This document shows, in pieces, positions 31,329-39,904 of a DNA stretch of 64,000 nucleotides (the first letter of the stretch is position 1; each line of letters opens with the position of its first letter). The DNA comes from Trichomonas tenax (Eukaryota > Parabasalia > Trichomonadida > Trichomonadidae), in assembly GCA_023091735.1 (NCBI GenBank), contig JALKBU010000053.1:42680-106679 (forward strand), given 5' to 3'. The translations under genes were made by a program, and so were the position numbers. Under the pieces are notes generated by a model. That model did not search any database. It was not told where the DNA came from and saw only the letters and a program-made list of their open reading frames with translations.

Positions 31329-33137
31329 TTACTCTTCATCAAGAAGGAGATTCTTTCTTATTGTAGCTGATTGTGACTCATTATCATTCATTGCACGAAG
31401 GGCTTCTTCAACTTTCTTCTGTCCTCTGTAATGTCCAATAATACAGCTCAATATTGCGGCGATAACTATAACTAAAAAGACGGAAGCAGCAGCAATTATG
31501 ATGATTGTATGTGTCAACATCGCGAGTGGTATTTTGCCTCGTGGAGGTCTATAAACTGTCTGGTTTTCGAAGTTACGCATTGCTACAACAAGTTTTGGAT
31601 CTGGACAAACAACACTTCCATATAAATTCGTAAAATTCAATTGCATTCCTTCTTTCTCGCATATCTTTGTTTCTTTTCCAACAGTTATCTTCAATACACC
31701 ATCATCGACAGAAGATTTATAACATCTTGGCGAGTTGGAGCTCTCTGAGTATGAATATTCACTCAATGATGACATCACGCAAATTGAGTTTTTGCCGTAA
31801 TTTTCTTCTTCATAGTATTTTGCTGTCTCAGGATTTCTGCAATTTCTCGACATCAGCGGGAACTGTATAAAGTCTGGAATCCAGTACATTCCTCGCGATT
31901 GGAAGTCTAAAGGATTGTAAAATGATTTGGCTTTGCAGAATGCTTTATCTTCTGTTGTCCATCCGGGACAGTATTGATTGATGACGCTTATGCACTCGCC
32001 GACATACGAGTAATCGAATGAGCACATCACCTGTCCGCTCTGTGTTGGTTTGCAAAGATAATTCTTTGGAAATGTTGTGTAGGGAGCGCCAACAGGGAAC
32101 TCAGTGAGTTTGTCACCACCAAGAGAAGAACCTTCTCCCCACGCGAGAGGCTCTGCCATTGAATAGTTGCATTCATACCATCCTGAATCTTCGAGCATCG
32201 ATAATGTCAAATCTGATATCACAGCAGGTTGTATGGATATTCCGACCATTAATTCATTGAAGAAAACTCTTCCTTCTGGATGTGATAACTCTGTTCCTGT
32301 TGATCCTCCGTCTTCGAGCTCAACACCCATTGGAACACTATCAGCAAACGCTGTTCTATTCCATCTCTGAATCGCATATTTCCGGCACTGGGGCGTGTGA
32401 AGAATTGTAAATGTTTTTCCATCTTTCGTGTATTTTGTTAATGGTAATTTCGATCCCCAGCTGTTGCCTGTGTCTCTGTTAAGCCAGTATTCGTATAGGT
32501 CCTTGGAAATGCCCAAAATGTGGCAAATTTCGTGCAAACATGTTGTGAAGAATTTTCTATCATAAGATGTCTCGTCTTGTGCAAAATCGGGAATCTTTCG
32601 AGCGTTGATATATATTCCACCTCTAATAGGTCTGTTATCGAAAAATGAAAGTGAATCAGGGAACGCTGAAGCTAATGTACTTGAATAATCACCGAATGGC
32701 CTTGCTACGACTGCAACGTAGAGATCTGTATGATATGATTTAGATTTTACTGTAATATCATTCATATTTTTTGATCTTATAGGAAGTGTACAACGAGAGA
32801 CGTTTAATAATCTCGATAAGTAAGATTCTATTGATTTCATTGTTGTTTCGAGCACTTGAAGCTTATTTTCTGTTATAATATCTTCTTCTTGGCAATAATA
32901 AGTTCCCATTGCCCAAGAAACCATTTGACCTGACGATCCACAGATCAGTGGATCGATTTTGTCGCGAATTATGGATGTATCTATGTAAACTCTTATTGGT
33001 TCTCTCGATGAAGACGAAAGCTGCGATTTTCGCTTGTTTTCGCTCATGTGGTCGACGAGGTTCTTAGATTTCGGTAAAAGACCGTGAATACACTGATGTG
33101 AAACCGAGAAAGTAAAGAGAAAAAAAGCGAAAATCAT
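31329..33137 (-). CDS. Leishmanolysin-like (GP63, peptidase M8) surface metalloprotease
   Basis: This 602-residue type I membrane protease probably cleaves extracellular proteins. A hydrophobic signal sequence occupies residues 1-19. The zinc site is HEICHILG (His202, Glu203, His206), with the third ligand most likely His286 in SHPEGRVFFNE, and a Met-turn at SMLEDSGW (Met324), all in the M8 order. A cysteine-rich C-terminal half follows. A transmembrane helix lies at ~540-567 (IIIIAAASVFLVIVIAAILS), then a ~35-residue cytoplasmic tail. GP63-type proteins are abundant on trichomonads and some contribute to host-cell contact; whether this one does is unknown. No catalytic residue is missing. 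Transcription would start from the spacer at 33138-33990. Confidence 0.92.
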   Translation of the reverse strand: MIFAFFLFTFSVSHQCIHGLLPKSKNLVDHMSENKRKSQLSSSSREPIRVYIDTSIIRDKIDPLICGSSGQMVSWAMGTYYCQEEDIITENKLQVLETTMKSIESYLSRLLNVSRCTLPIRSKNMNDITVKSKSYHTDLYVAVVARPFGDYSSTLASAFPDSLSFFDNRPIRGGIYINARKIPDFAQDETSYDRKFFTTCLHEICHILGISKDLYEYWLNRDTGNSWGSKLPLTKYTKDGKTFTILHTPQCRKYAIQRWNRTAFADSVPMGVELEDGGSTGTELSHPEGRVFFNELMVGISIQPAVISDLTLSMLEDSGWYECNYSMAEPLAWGEGSSLGGDKLTEFPVGAPYTTFPKNYLCKPTQSGQVMCSFDYSYVGECISVINQYCPGWTTEDKAFCKAKSFYNPLDFQSRGMYWIPDFIQFPLMSRNCRNPETAKYYEEENYGKNSICVMSSLSEYSYSESSNSPRCYKSSVDDGVLKITVGKETKICEKEGMQLNFTNLYGSVVCPDPKLVVAMRNFENQTVYRPPRGKIPLAMLTHTIIIIAAASVFLVIVIAAILSCIIGHYRGQKKVEEALRAMNDNESQSATIRKNLLLDEE

Positions 33138-33990
33138 CTTCTATAAAATTATTTCCCGGTAGATAATTTTTTTTTCGAAAAGGTTAAATTTACATAGTCA
33201 GATTGTCAAAAGAATAAAAACTTTAGAAAGTGTGTGGAAAATCACACTTTATCTATATCTAATGTCTGTGTTAGCATTTCATACCATAGTAGATTCCTCA
33301 CACAATAATATGAAACTTAACATCAATCCAGAATTAAAATTCTAATTATTCTTACATTATTAATTTCAAAGTCAAGATTGATTATGATTTAAACTTTCAA
33401 TAACCTTAGTGTGGATTATCTAATATGATAGCTTTTGTAGGACACTTATTAACCTAAATTATTAAGTATCATTGGTTCAACAATGTGTTTTTATGGAATG
33501 GCTAAGTCCCAATTACATAAAATCCTTCCGTAAATATATTTATAATAGTTTTATGACCATATTAAGATCTAATAAGAGTGATGAAAAACCGATTTGCGAA
33601 TGTAAGTAAGATTTTATGAATTTTGTATAGGGATATCACACTGAATATGTTGTCATAGATCACGATCAATCAATCATATATCAATATCGAAATGGATGAA
33701 TCATAGTCGTTAATCAACATCAAGGCTACACTTAGATTTCACTTTCACTGTATTATGTTTACCCAATGATTTACTCAAAAATAATGATGTTAAAAAATTA
33801 TCAAAGAATAATTTGGTGTGAATATAAGAATAATGTAATAAAAATGATATATTTCAATAGAGTTTATTGTGCTCTATGATAACATAATTGTTGCAAATTG
33901 ATTAGTATTACCAATAACGAGATAAAGCAGCAAAAACTAACGCGAAAAGATCTGACAAAGAAGATATCATTTTTATTTTATAATTTTTGG
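33138..33990. other. Divergent spacer between protease and VPS9 genes
   Basis: This is 853 bp, AT-rich, with no gene. A perfect 8-bp hairpin lies at 33227-33250 and a variant motif TTTACATAGTCA at 33189-33200, both within 120 bp upstream of the protease ATG. An open frame extends 31 codons upstream of the chosen VPS9 start, but it begins at TTG and is spacer-like. Confidence 0.6.
33227..33250. promoter_or_regulatory. Perfect hairpin upstream of protease gene
   Basis: AAAGTGTG (33227-33234) and CACACTTT (33243-33250) are perfect inverted arms around an 8-base loop, 90 bp upstream of the protease start. It may be a binding site for a dimeric factor or chance; no other copy was noticed. Confidence 0.3.
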
Positions 33991-35115
33991 ATGACTGAAG
34001 AGATTGTTTTGGAGAAGAACGAAGCCCTGATGGAGCGCGTCAACAACATCAAGGACTACTTCGGTCAGAAAGGGAACATTACAGCTGAAACAGCTATAAG
34101 TCAATTAAAATTCTTTTTAGGAATGGCGAGCAGATATCACTATTTCAACTATTTGCCGGACACTTTAAGATCGATATTGGTTTTGCTTAATGATACACTC
34201 TCAGAGGGCCAAAACAACGTTAAATTCCATAACGCTGCGATAAAATTTGGAATGATTCAAGACTTAATTCTCTCCACAAAGCCGCCGGATGTCACAGCAG
34301 ACTCTTTGAGAAGGATTATCTCGGTTACTCCTTACGATCTTGATTCACAGACAATGAAATTCCACTGGAAAGAACAATACACCTTCGAGGAGTCCATTTT
34401 CTTCCCAGATGACCACCTCAAGCCTTTCATTGACAAATTCTTGGACGAACTTGATCCTACAAGAACATGGTACCAAATCTACGATTTTTCAAAGAATTGC
34501 GCACAGTATCTACAACAAGCATATTCCATTACAGAAGATCAACCTCAAATTTTAGCATTTTCTTCACGCGCTCTTTATAAAGTTTATTTCAAATTCGCTG
34601 GTCCAATATTTACATATCATCCAACAGACGAAAAATTCTTGTCACAAATAGCATACCTTAGGACACTCACACCAGCTGATTTAATGATCCGTGAGAAATT
34701 CCTTCCTGATGGAACACACAAAGTTCCAATCAACAAACAAACCACTACTCTCTATAACCACACAGTTGGGATAGCAAACTATTTGCCTTTCGATGATATT
34801 CCTGATGACCTTTTCTATCATATTTCTATTCTTCATGATACTGTTTTTGAGGAACTTATTTCGATCATGTATCAGAGAACAGACAAGAAGATGCCATTAT
34901 CTCAATTCAGAGCTAACGCATCACTCGGACAGGAAGACGTTATGCCGATTATCATCCTTGTTTTAGTTTTAGCTGATATTCCAAACCTCCCAGACATAGT
35001 CAATTTCTTCAATGACTACACGACACAGATCGATGTCAATTCAAAGAGTGGCTTGTATATGGCTAATATTGCAACAGCGTTTGGTGCAATTATGAACTGG
35101 GAAAGAGCTAACTAA
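33991..35115 (+). CDS. VPS9-domain protein, candidate Rab5-family exchange factor
   Basis: The protein has 374 residues from the ATG at MTEEIVLEKNE; earlier in-frame codons start only at TTG and look non-coding. It is all-helical. The C-terminal segment ~311-370 (EDVMPIIILVLVLADIPNLP ... GLYMANIATAFGAIMNWE) follows the VPS9 pattern, in which an acidic residue, a conserved Pro and a hydrophobic helix are followed by a Gly-Tyr-Tyr-like block ending in a helix. VPS9 domains load GTP onto Rab5-type GTPases in early endosomal traffic. The N-terminal part has no domain I can name. The second VPS9-like protein at 61662-63074 has a similar size and layout but little visible identity. Confidence 0.65.
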   Translation: MTEEIVLEKNEALMERVNNIKDYFGQKGNITAETAISQLKFFLGMASRYHYFNYLPDTLRSILVLLNDTLSEGQNNVKFHNAAIKFGMIQDLILSTKPPDVTADSLRRIISVTPYDLDSQTMKFHWKEQYTFEESIFFPDDHLKPFIDKFLDELDPTRTWYQIYDFSKNCAQYLQQAYSITEDQPQILAFSSRALYKVYFKFAGPIFTYHPTDEKFLSQIAYLRTLTPADLMIREKFLPDGTHKVPINKQTTTLYNHTVGIANYLPFDDIPDDLFYHISILHDTVFEELISIMYQRTDKKMPLSQFRANASLGQEDVMPIIILVLVLADIPNLPDIVNFFNDYTTQIDVNSKSGLYMANIATAFGAIMNWERAN

Positions 35116-35687
35116 GACCCGTTTAGATCACTGAAGATGTATCTCGACATTCTCCCTTTTGTTAATGTCATATAAAAATTATTTTTTAATAAAAATGTCA
35201 TTTCATGAATAATTTCCTATATGTCTGGGCCATTGCTATCATTTCACAAATCAAACATGATCTAACAATGTTAATAAAAGTTGTTCAAAAATACTAATAT
35301 GCATTGCACTATCATTAGGATATAAATTTGCATTAAAGTGTTTCTGTACTATATTTTTGTCTTATTGTGGATGTCTGATTTTAAATGATGGAAATCCTCA
35401 TTATTTAGAAGTGGGGGCGCAGAAAAGTTTTAAATCAGAAAGCCATAATGATATGGTATACTGTATAGGTCCTGCTGATGCTATATCCGAGAGGGATCTT
35501 GAAAATAACAAGTCTATGATACATGAAAAATTGAGAGCTTTACCACGAAAAGTGACGCTTGAATGATTTAATGGAGCTATCCGCGAATTTGGGATAGACA
35601 CGATTTTAATACTTGTGGTGAAGAACATGAATTGAAATTCATAACTATAATGTATAAACTCAAAAATTATGACTATAATCAATTAAT

Positions 35688-35909
35688 TTATAATGCTGCT
35701 AATATATTATTGTAATTGTACTGATTTACTGCTTTCATTTGATAACCATTTGTGAATAAAAGGAATGTCCTGTAGTTAAAGATAGTCTTTGGAGATATTT
35801 TCGAATCCAAAAAATATAAACATAGGGCTATGAGCGAATTATTGAAACCATGAATAGCGTAGAGCTCCCATAACTTATTTGTTGAATAAACAGATTCTGC
35901 TGCCTTCAT
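35688..35909 (-). CDS. Doubtful 73-codon ORF
   Basis: An ATG-initiated frame with a moderately hydrophobic stretch (HGFNNSLIALCLYFLDSKIS). There is no family resemblance. It could be a fragment of a lost gene; the amino-acid composition is less skewed than in typical spacer ORFs, which is the only reason to list it. Confidence 0.15.
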   Translation of the reverse strand: MKAAESVYSTNKLWELYAIHGFNNSLIALCLYFLDSKISPKTIFNYRTFLLFTNGYQMKAVNQYNYNNILAAL

Positions 35910-36493
35910 CCCTAGGAGAAATCATTAAATAAAATGCAAATGTCAAAATTTGTTTAAAAAATTCTTTCCGGAAAAAGCATGATTTGTGAATTTTAAAATC
36001 CAAGACGAACAATTTTAGTGGAAAATCGTAAATATCACATGAAATCTAGGTTTAGAAGGAAATCATGAGAATTGAAAATTTGCAAAAAATTAAGGAAATT
36101 CAATCAATTTTAAGTCCAATCGAATCCACATAGGACACAATACACACCCATACTACAAGGTGGGTAACATAACAAAAGTGAAGTAAAATACGTTATAAAA
36201 ATTACCCTTGGCAGAACTTTTTCTATCCCTTTATATACCATTACTATGTATGTAGATTATATATTTTGTAAAATTTTCTTCCAAAACATCACTTTTGTAT
36301 GTGTCCCCACTTCTCATTATTTTGACATTTTGTTATGTAAACACATGATTTCGAATATTATTGTCGAATAAACTTGTAATTTTGTCATGTAAACGAAAGC
36401 CTTATGCAAAATTTTTGGCGCCAAATCCCAGAATAGATCACATTGGAAATGACAGTTGGCTACATGAACAGGTTAGATTAGACTCTAATTTAG

Positions 36494-36652
36494 AAAAAGG
36501 GGAAACTCCTCCTTCCCGTTCATTTCCTCTCCAAACCATGACCGCCTTGATCCATTCTCCCTGGGGAATATATAAGTCTATGGTGGCCCTCTAGAGAGCA
36601 AGCATCTGACTTCACATTTGAAATGTTTGGCCAAAAAAGAGTTCCCCTTTTT
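36494..36652. repeat. Inverted repeat around a GC-richer segment
   Basis: AAAAAGGGGAAACTC (36494-36508) and GAGTTCCCCTTTTT (36639-36652) are complementary except for one extra base, enclosing ~130 bp with higher GC than the surroundings. It could mark a small non-autonomous element or an RNA gene closed by a terminal stem. No target duplication was identified. Confidence 0.35.
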
Positions 36653-36852
36653 AATTTAGAGGTATTAAAAATTCAGAGTAATCATGTGCTTTCTCAGATT
36701 ATTTTGCAAGCAAAAACATGCATTTGACGAACACTTCCATGAATTAAGGTTCGTGGGGCATAAGTGTATGGAGAAGTATAATACTCTAATAATTAAATTC
36801 TCATCTCGATGCGGATTAGATTTTGGTTAAATTTTGACAAATAAAGTCCAAT

Positions 36853-36925
36853 AACGTGTAAAATGACGCGTAAATATAAAATTCTGACATGTAAAGCAAC
36901 AACAGGAAATTTTCAATATGTAAAC
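36853..36925 (+). promoter_or_regulatory. Cluster of TGACRYGTAAA motifs upstream of GSK3
   Basis: Four related words occur within 75 bp: TAACGTGTAAA (36853-36863), TGACGCGTAAA (36864-36874), TGACATGTAAA (36885-36895) and CAATATGTAAA (36915-36925). They lie 80-155 bp upstream of the kinase ATG. This is the densest cluster of the motif in the window and the best case for a real regulatory site. Confidence 0.5.
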
Positions 36926-37005
36926 TTTTGAAAAATGAGTATTGAATTATTTCCAATTGTAAACTTCCTTACAAAATTCATTGTTCGTTATCTCCAAAAA
37001 AATAA

Positions 37006-38073
37006 ATGGCGAAGGTCGTGGACAAAGACAGGCTTTCTAACATCAGGATGCATTCATCATTAGCACTTTCGTCCAACAGAAAGTCCTCCACAAGGCTCAG
37101 CCAACAACGTCCGCCTTCTAACAGGCAACAATCAGAATATCGTCCAATAAAAGTCATTGGTCAGGGAGCTTTCGGCATTGTTTACTGCGCCAGAGCTGTG
37201 GATGGTTCAATTGTCGCTATCAAAAAAGTTTTACTCGATCCAAGATACAAAAATAGAGAACTCGAAACGATGCAGGAAATAAATAACAGATATTGCATTC
37301 GATTGCGATCTGCGTTCAAAACGCCTGGTCGTAAGCCAAAAGAATACTATCTCAACCTTGTTATGGATTATCTTCCGTTATCCCTCCATCAATTCAATAT
37401 GAACTATCGAAAAGAAAGAAAATACCCTCCACTTCTCTACGTCAAGTTGTTTGCGTTCCAGATGTTTGCCGGTTTAAACTATATTCATTCAATTGGAATT
37501 ACTCACCGTGACTTGAAGCCACAGAACATCCTATGTGACATGGAATCTGGCGAGCTGAAGATTTGCGACTTCGGATCTGCAAAACAACTTGTTCCCGGTG
37601 AGAAAAGTGTTTCTTATATTGCTTCTCGTTATTATCGTGCTCCAGAGCTCATTTTCGACTGCGTGTACTACACATCTGCGATTGATATCTGGGCTGGCGC
37701 ATGCGTCGTCGCTGAAATGTTGATGGCTGGTATGCCCATCTTTGCTGGTGGCAGTTCATTAGGACAGTTTCATGAAATCGTCAAGGTTTTAGGCCCACCA
37801 ACAGAAGATGACATGAATTCATTCCAACATGGTGCAGACATTCCACTTTCCACTTCTCCTGGAATTGGACTTGAAAATGTTTTGCCTAGACATACACCAC
37901 CGGATATTATGGATCTCCTCAAGAGCATCTTCATATATAATCCATCGAAACGTCCAACAGCCTTGGAATGCATCAAGCATCCATGTTTCGATGAATTATT
38001 CGATCCAGAGCTCAAGATGCCAAGTGGGCGTCCATTCCCAGTACTCGATAGAAGCGGTCAAAGCATCGAATAA
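37006..38073 (+). CDS. Glycogen synthase kinase 3 (GSK3/shaggy family)
   Basis: This 355-residue Ser/Thr kinase has a ~43-residue basic, Ser-rich N-terminal extension. The kinase core shows GQGAFGIVY, catalytic Lys73 in VAIKK, HRDLKPQN (Asp169), DFG at 188-190 and the activation-loop block SYIASRYYRAPEL, whose Tyr204 corresponds to the activating tyrosine of GSK3. The three basic residues that bind a priming phosphate in GSK3 are conserved: Arg84 (KNREL), Arg168 (HRD) and Lys193 (SAKQL). It therefore should prefer pre-phosphorylated substrates. HPCFDELFDPELKMPSGRPFP near the end is also family-typical. It is a stand-alone gene with a large upstream spacer carrying repeated motifs. Confidence 0.95.
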   Translation: MAKVVDKDRLSNIRMHSSLALSSNRKSSTRLSQQRPPSNRQQSEYRPIKVIGQGAFGIVYCARAVDGSIVAIKKVLLDPRYKNRELETMQEINNRYCIRLRSAFKTPGRKPKEYYLNLVMDYLPLSLHQFNMNYRKERKYPPLLYVKLFAFQMFAGLNYIHSIGITHRDLKPQNILCDMESGELKICDFGSAKQLVPGEKSVSYIASRYYRAPELIFDCVYYTSAIDIWAGACVVAEMLMAGMPIFAGGSSLGQFHEIVKVLGPPTEDDMNSFQHGADIPLSTSPGIGLENVLPRHTPPDIMDLLKSIFIYNPSKRPTALECIKHPCFDELFDPELKMPSGRPFPVLDRSGQSIE

Positions 38074-38336
38074 TAGAACTAACTGTATGAAATTGTGAGA
38101 AAAATAGAAAATGAAAAAAAACTTGTGTTCAAATAAAGATTGTTTATTTACTTATAAAGGAATACTAGATATCATGATATGAGCTAGTTATCTTCATCTA
38201 ACTCTCTAAATTAATTTTTTTTTTGTTTTTAATTGTCAACTCTGATTAAAATCACATCATTATTAGAACATCCGTATCGATTTTGATCATCTAAACAAGT
38301 ACACATTGTTAGATCACATTATTATAGGTTAATTTT

Positions 38337-38909
38337 TCAAATGACGAGTTCTTCATCGAGTTCGTCAATATCCATTTCTTCGATTCTTTTCAGCTCTTCA
38401 AGCTCTTCTGGTGTCATATCTTGATCTAATTCAATTCCTTCTAAATCATCATCGTCTAAAGGCTCCAAGTCTATTTGCATCGTTGGCTTTATAGGAGTTC
38501 TTCGTGACTGCAGCTTGTAAAACAGTCTTGCCCAAAAAACATTTTCTGAAATTTTCGAAGGAACGAGTCTATCATTAATACGTCTAAGGTTCGGTGAATT
38601 TTTGAGAAATCTTTTAATCTCATCATTCTTCTCTTCGTATATAAACATCATTTCGAATTGTTTATAATTTTCTTCCGAAGGCTCTGTTAAATATGTAGAT
38701 GCGTTTTCGAGAATTGGTAATAGAGTCGTATCGAAGTCTTTGTCTGTCTCATTTGTTGATTTTTGGACTTGTTCATCTAATTCCATTATTTGATCTTGCA
38801 GATTATCAACAAATTCCAGTGTTTTATCTTTCACATTCGAAACAAAAGAACTTATTCTTCCCCAAATACTTTTCACTGGACTTGATTCGACATTTGGGGA
38901 TTTTGACAT
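38337..38909 (-). CDS. BSD-domain protein (BSDC1/SYAP1-like)
   Basis: The protein has 190 residues from the ATG at MSKSPNVESS; the frame extends 10 codons further only to a TTG. Residues ~12-50 form an amphipathic helix region. Residues ~84-132 form a BSD-like domain, recognisable from FEMMFIYEEKNDEIKRFLKN, then NPNL-like spacing, RLVPSKIS and the paired FW at 125-126 followed by ARLFYKL. The C-terminus is strongly acidic (DDDDLEGIELDQD...EEMDIDELDEEL). BSD domains occur in TFIIH p62 and in SYAP1/BSDC1-type proteins; the N-terminal helix plus single BSD domain fits the latter. Its cellular role is not established. Confidence 0.75.
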   Translation of the reverse strand: MSKSPNVESSPVKSIWGRISSFVSNVKDKTLEFVDNLQDQIMELDEQVQKSTNETDKDFDTTLLPILENASTYLTEPSEENYKQFEMMFIYEEKNDEIKRFLKNSPNLRRINDRLVPSKISENVFWARLFYKLQSRRTPIKPTMQIDLEPLDDDDLEGIELDQDMTPEELEELKRIEEMDIDELDEELVI

Positions 38910-39206
38910 CAATAAAAAATAATTAAACTCGCAATACAATTTTCACAACAATATATATATATACTCACTGAATTATAATCATTTTCATTAAATTATAATT
39001 TTCATTTAAAATATATTAAAATAATCCATAACTCAATGATATATATCATCAGTAAGCTACCAATAAAGAATGTGCGAAGTTTGAAGAATATATTAGAAAA
39101 TATCAAGAATTGAAATTCAACTAAATCAGTAAAAATTTAGATGCAATTTATGTATTCATGGGAATTAATTGAGTATACCATGAACAAATGGCTACTAACA
39201 TGAAAG

Positions 39207-39476
39207 TTAAAGATCTTGATCAGAATTAAAGAGCTTGAACATTAAAACAAGAATAAACAAAGCTATGCCGACAATAATGATTGGCCATTTGTTTGATTTC
39301 TTTTTAACATCATCTTCATCTCTATAATTTGAATCATCAATTTGTTTTGCTTTTCTTGTTTGAATTGGCTCAACGTGATCACGCGCTGGCTGCGGCATTT
39401 GAACTCTTGGACGGTTTTCTGTCAATTTAACGTTCTGAAAGGTGTTAAAACCCGGATTTTTCTGCCAAGGTGACAT
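39207..39476 (-). CDS. Small tail-anchored membrane protein
   Basis: This is an 89-residue protein with a polar, Pro/Arg-containing N-terminus, a Lys-rich patch (DDVKKKSNKW), one transmembrane helix at ~64-81 (WPIIIVGIALFILVLMF) and a seven-residue tail. This is the layout of a tail-anchored protein inserted after translation into the ER or another membrane. No SNARE heptads are visible. A small translocon subunit such as Sec61 beta was considered, but no specific motif supports it. Confidence 0.65.
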   Translation of the reverse strand: MSPWQKNPGFNTFQNVKLTENRPRVQMPQPARDHVEPIQTRKAKQIDDSNYRDEDDVKKKSNKWPIIIVGIALFILVLMFKLFNSDQDL

Positions 39477-39904
39477 TTAAAAAGTGTCAGTTCGTAATTG
39501 CTCTTTGATTCATGTCTATTAACAAACACAGTATTTTCTTTAATAAATCATATCTATACTCTCTTCTGATTTCATATATCTAATATCCCTGAATAAACAC
39601 CAAAATTCAAACATCATCATATATCTTATTATATCTCCTCATATTTTTTTTATTTGTTATTTTAAGTTCAGTAGCGTTACACCTATATAACTACCCTATG
39701 CATTACTAATTTGCAATTCCGAAAGCCTTTTTGTTATCGAAGAAAAATCAACATTTTTGATTTTTGATATTTCTCTTAAAATATTTCGTTGTTGTGTTTC
39801 ATGTATGTGAGTGTGTGTATTAGAGACATATAATAAGAAAATTATTTATCAATAAAAAACGAAAAAGCAAAATAATAAATAAAATATAAAAGAGCAGGTG
39901 ATGA
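39477..39904. other. AT-rich spacer
   Basis: This is 428 bp between two minus-strand genes. It holds the 3' flank of the ArfGAP gene and the promoter side of the tail-anchored protein gene. It contains TGACACTTTTTAA directly before the ATG of the latter (minus strand). Nothing else is recognised. Confidence 0.5.

Larger units (their letters stand above)
35116..37005. other. 1.9-kb spacer with possible relics and GSK3 promoter
   Basis: No confident gene. Two short open frames (plus 35357-35566, minus 35688-35909) may be relics. The part 36360-36660 is GC-richer and contains a 12-bp palindrome TTTGGCGCCAAA (36414-36425) and a ~15-bp inverted repeat (36494-36508 with 36639-36652). A cluster of GTAAA-type motifs at 36853-36925 precedes GSK3. 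A small hairpin (ACCCA...TGGGT) lies near 36148-36167. Confidence 0.55.

Noticed and set aside
33898..33990. 31 extra N-terminal codons for the VPS9 protein
   Set aside because: It begins at TTG, is AT-rich and Lys/Asn-rich, and lies where the promoter is expected.
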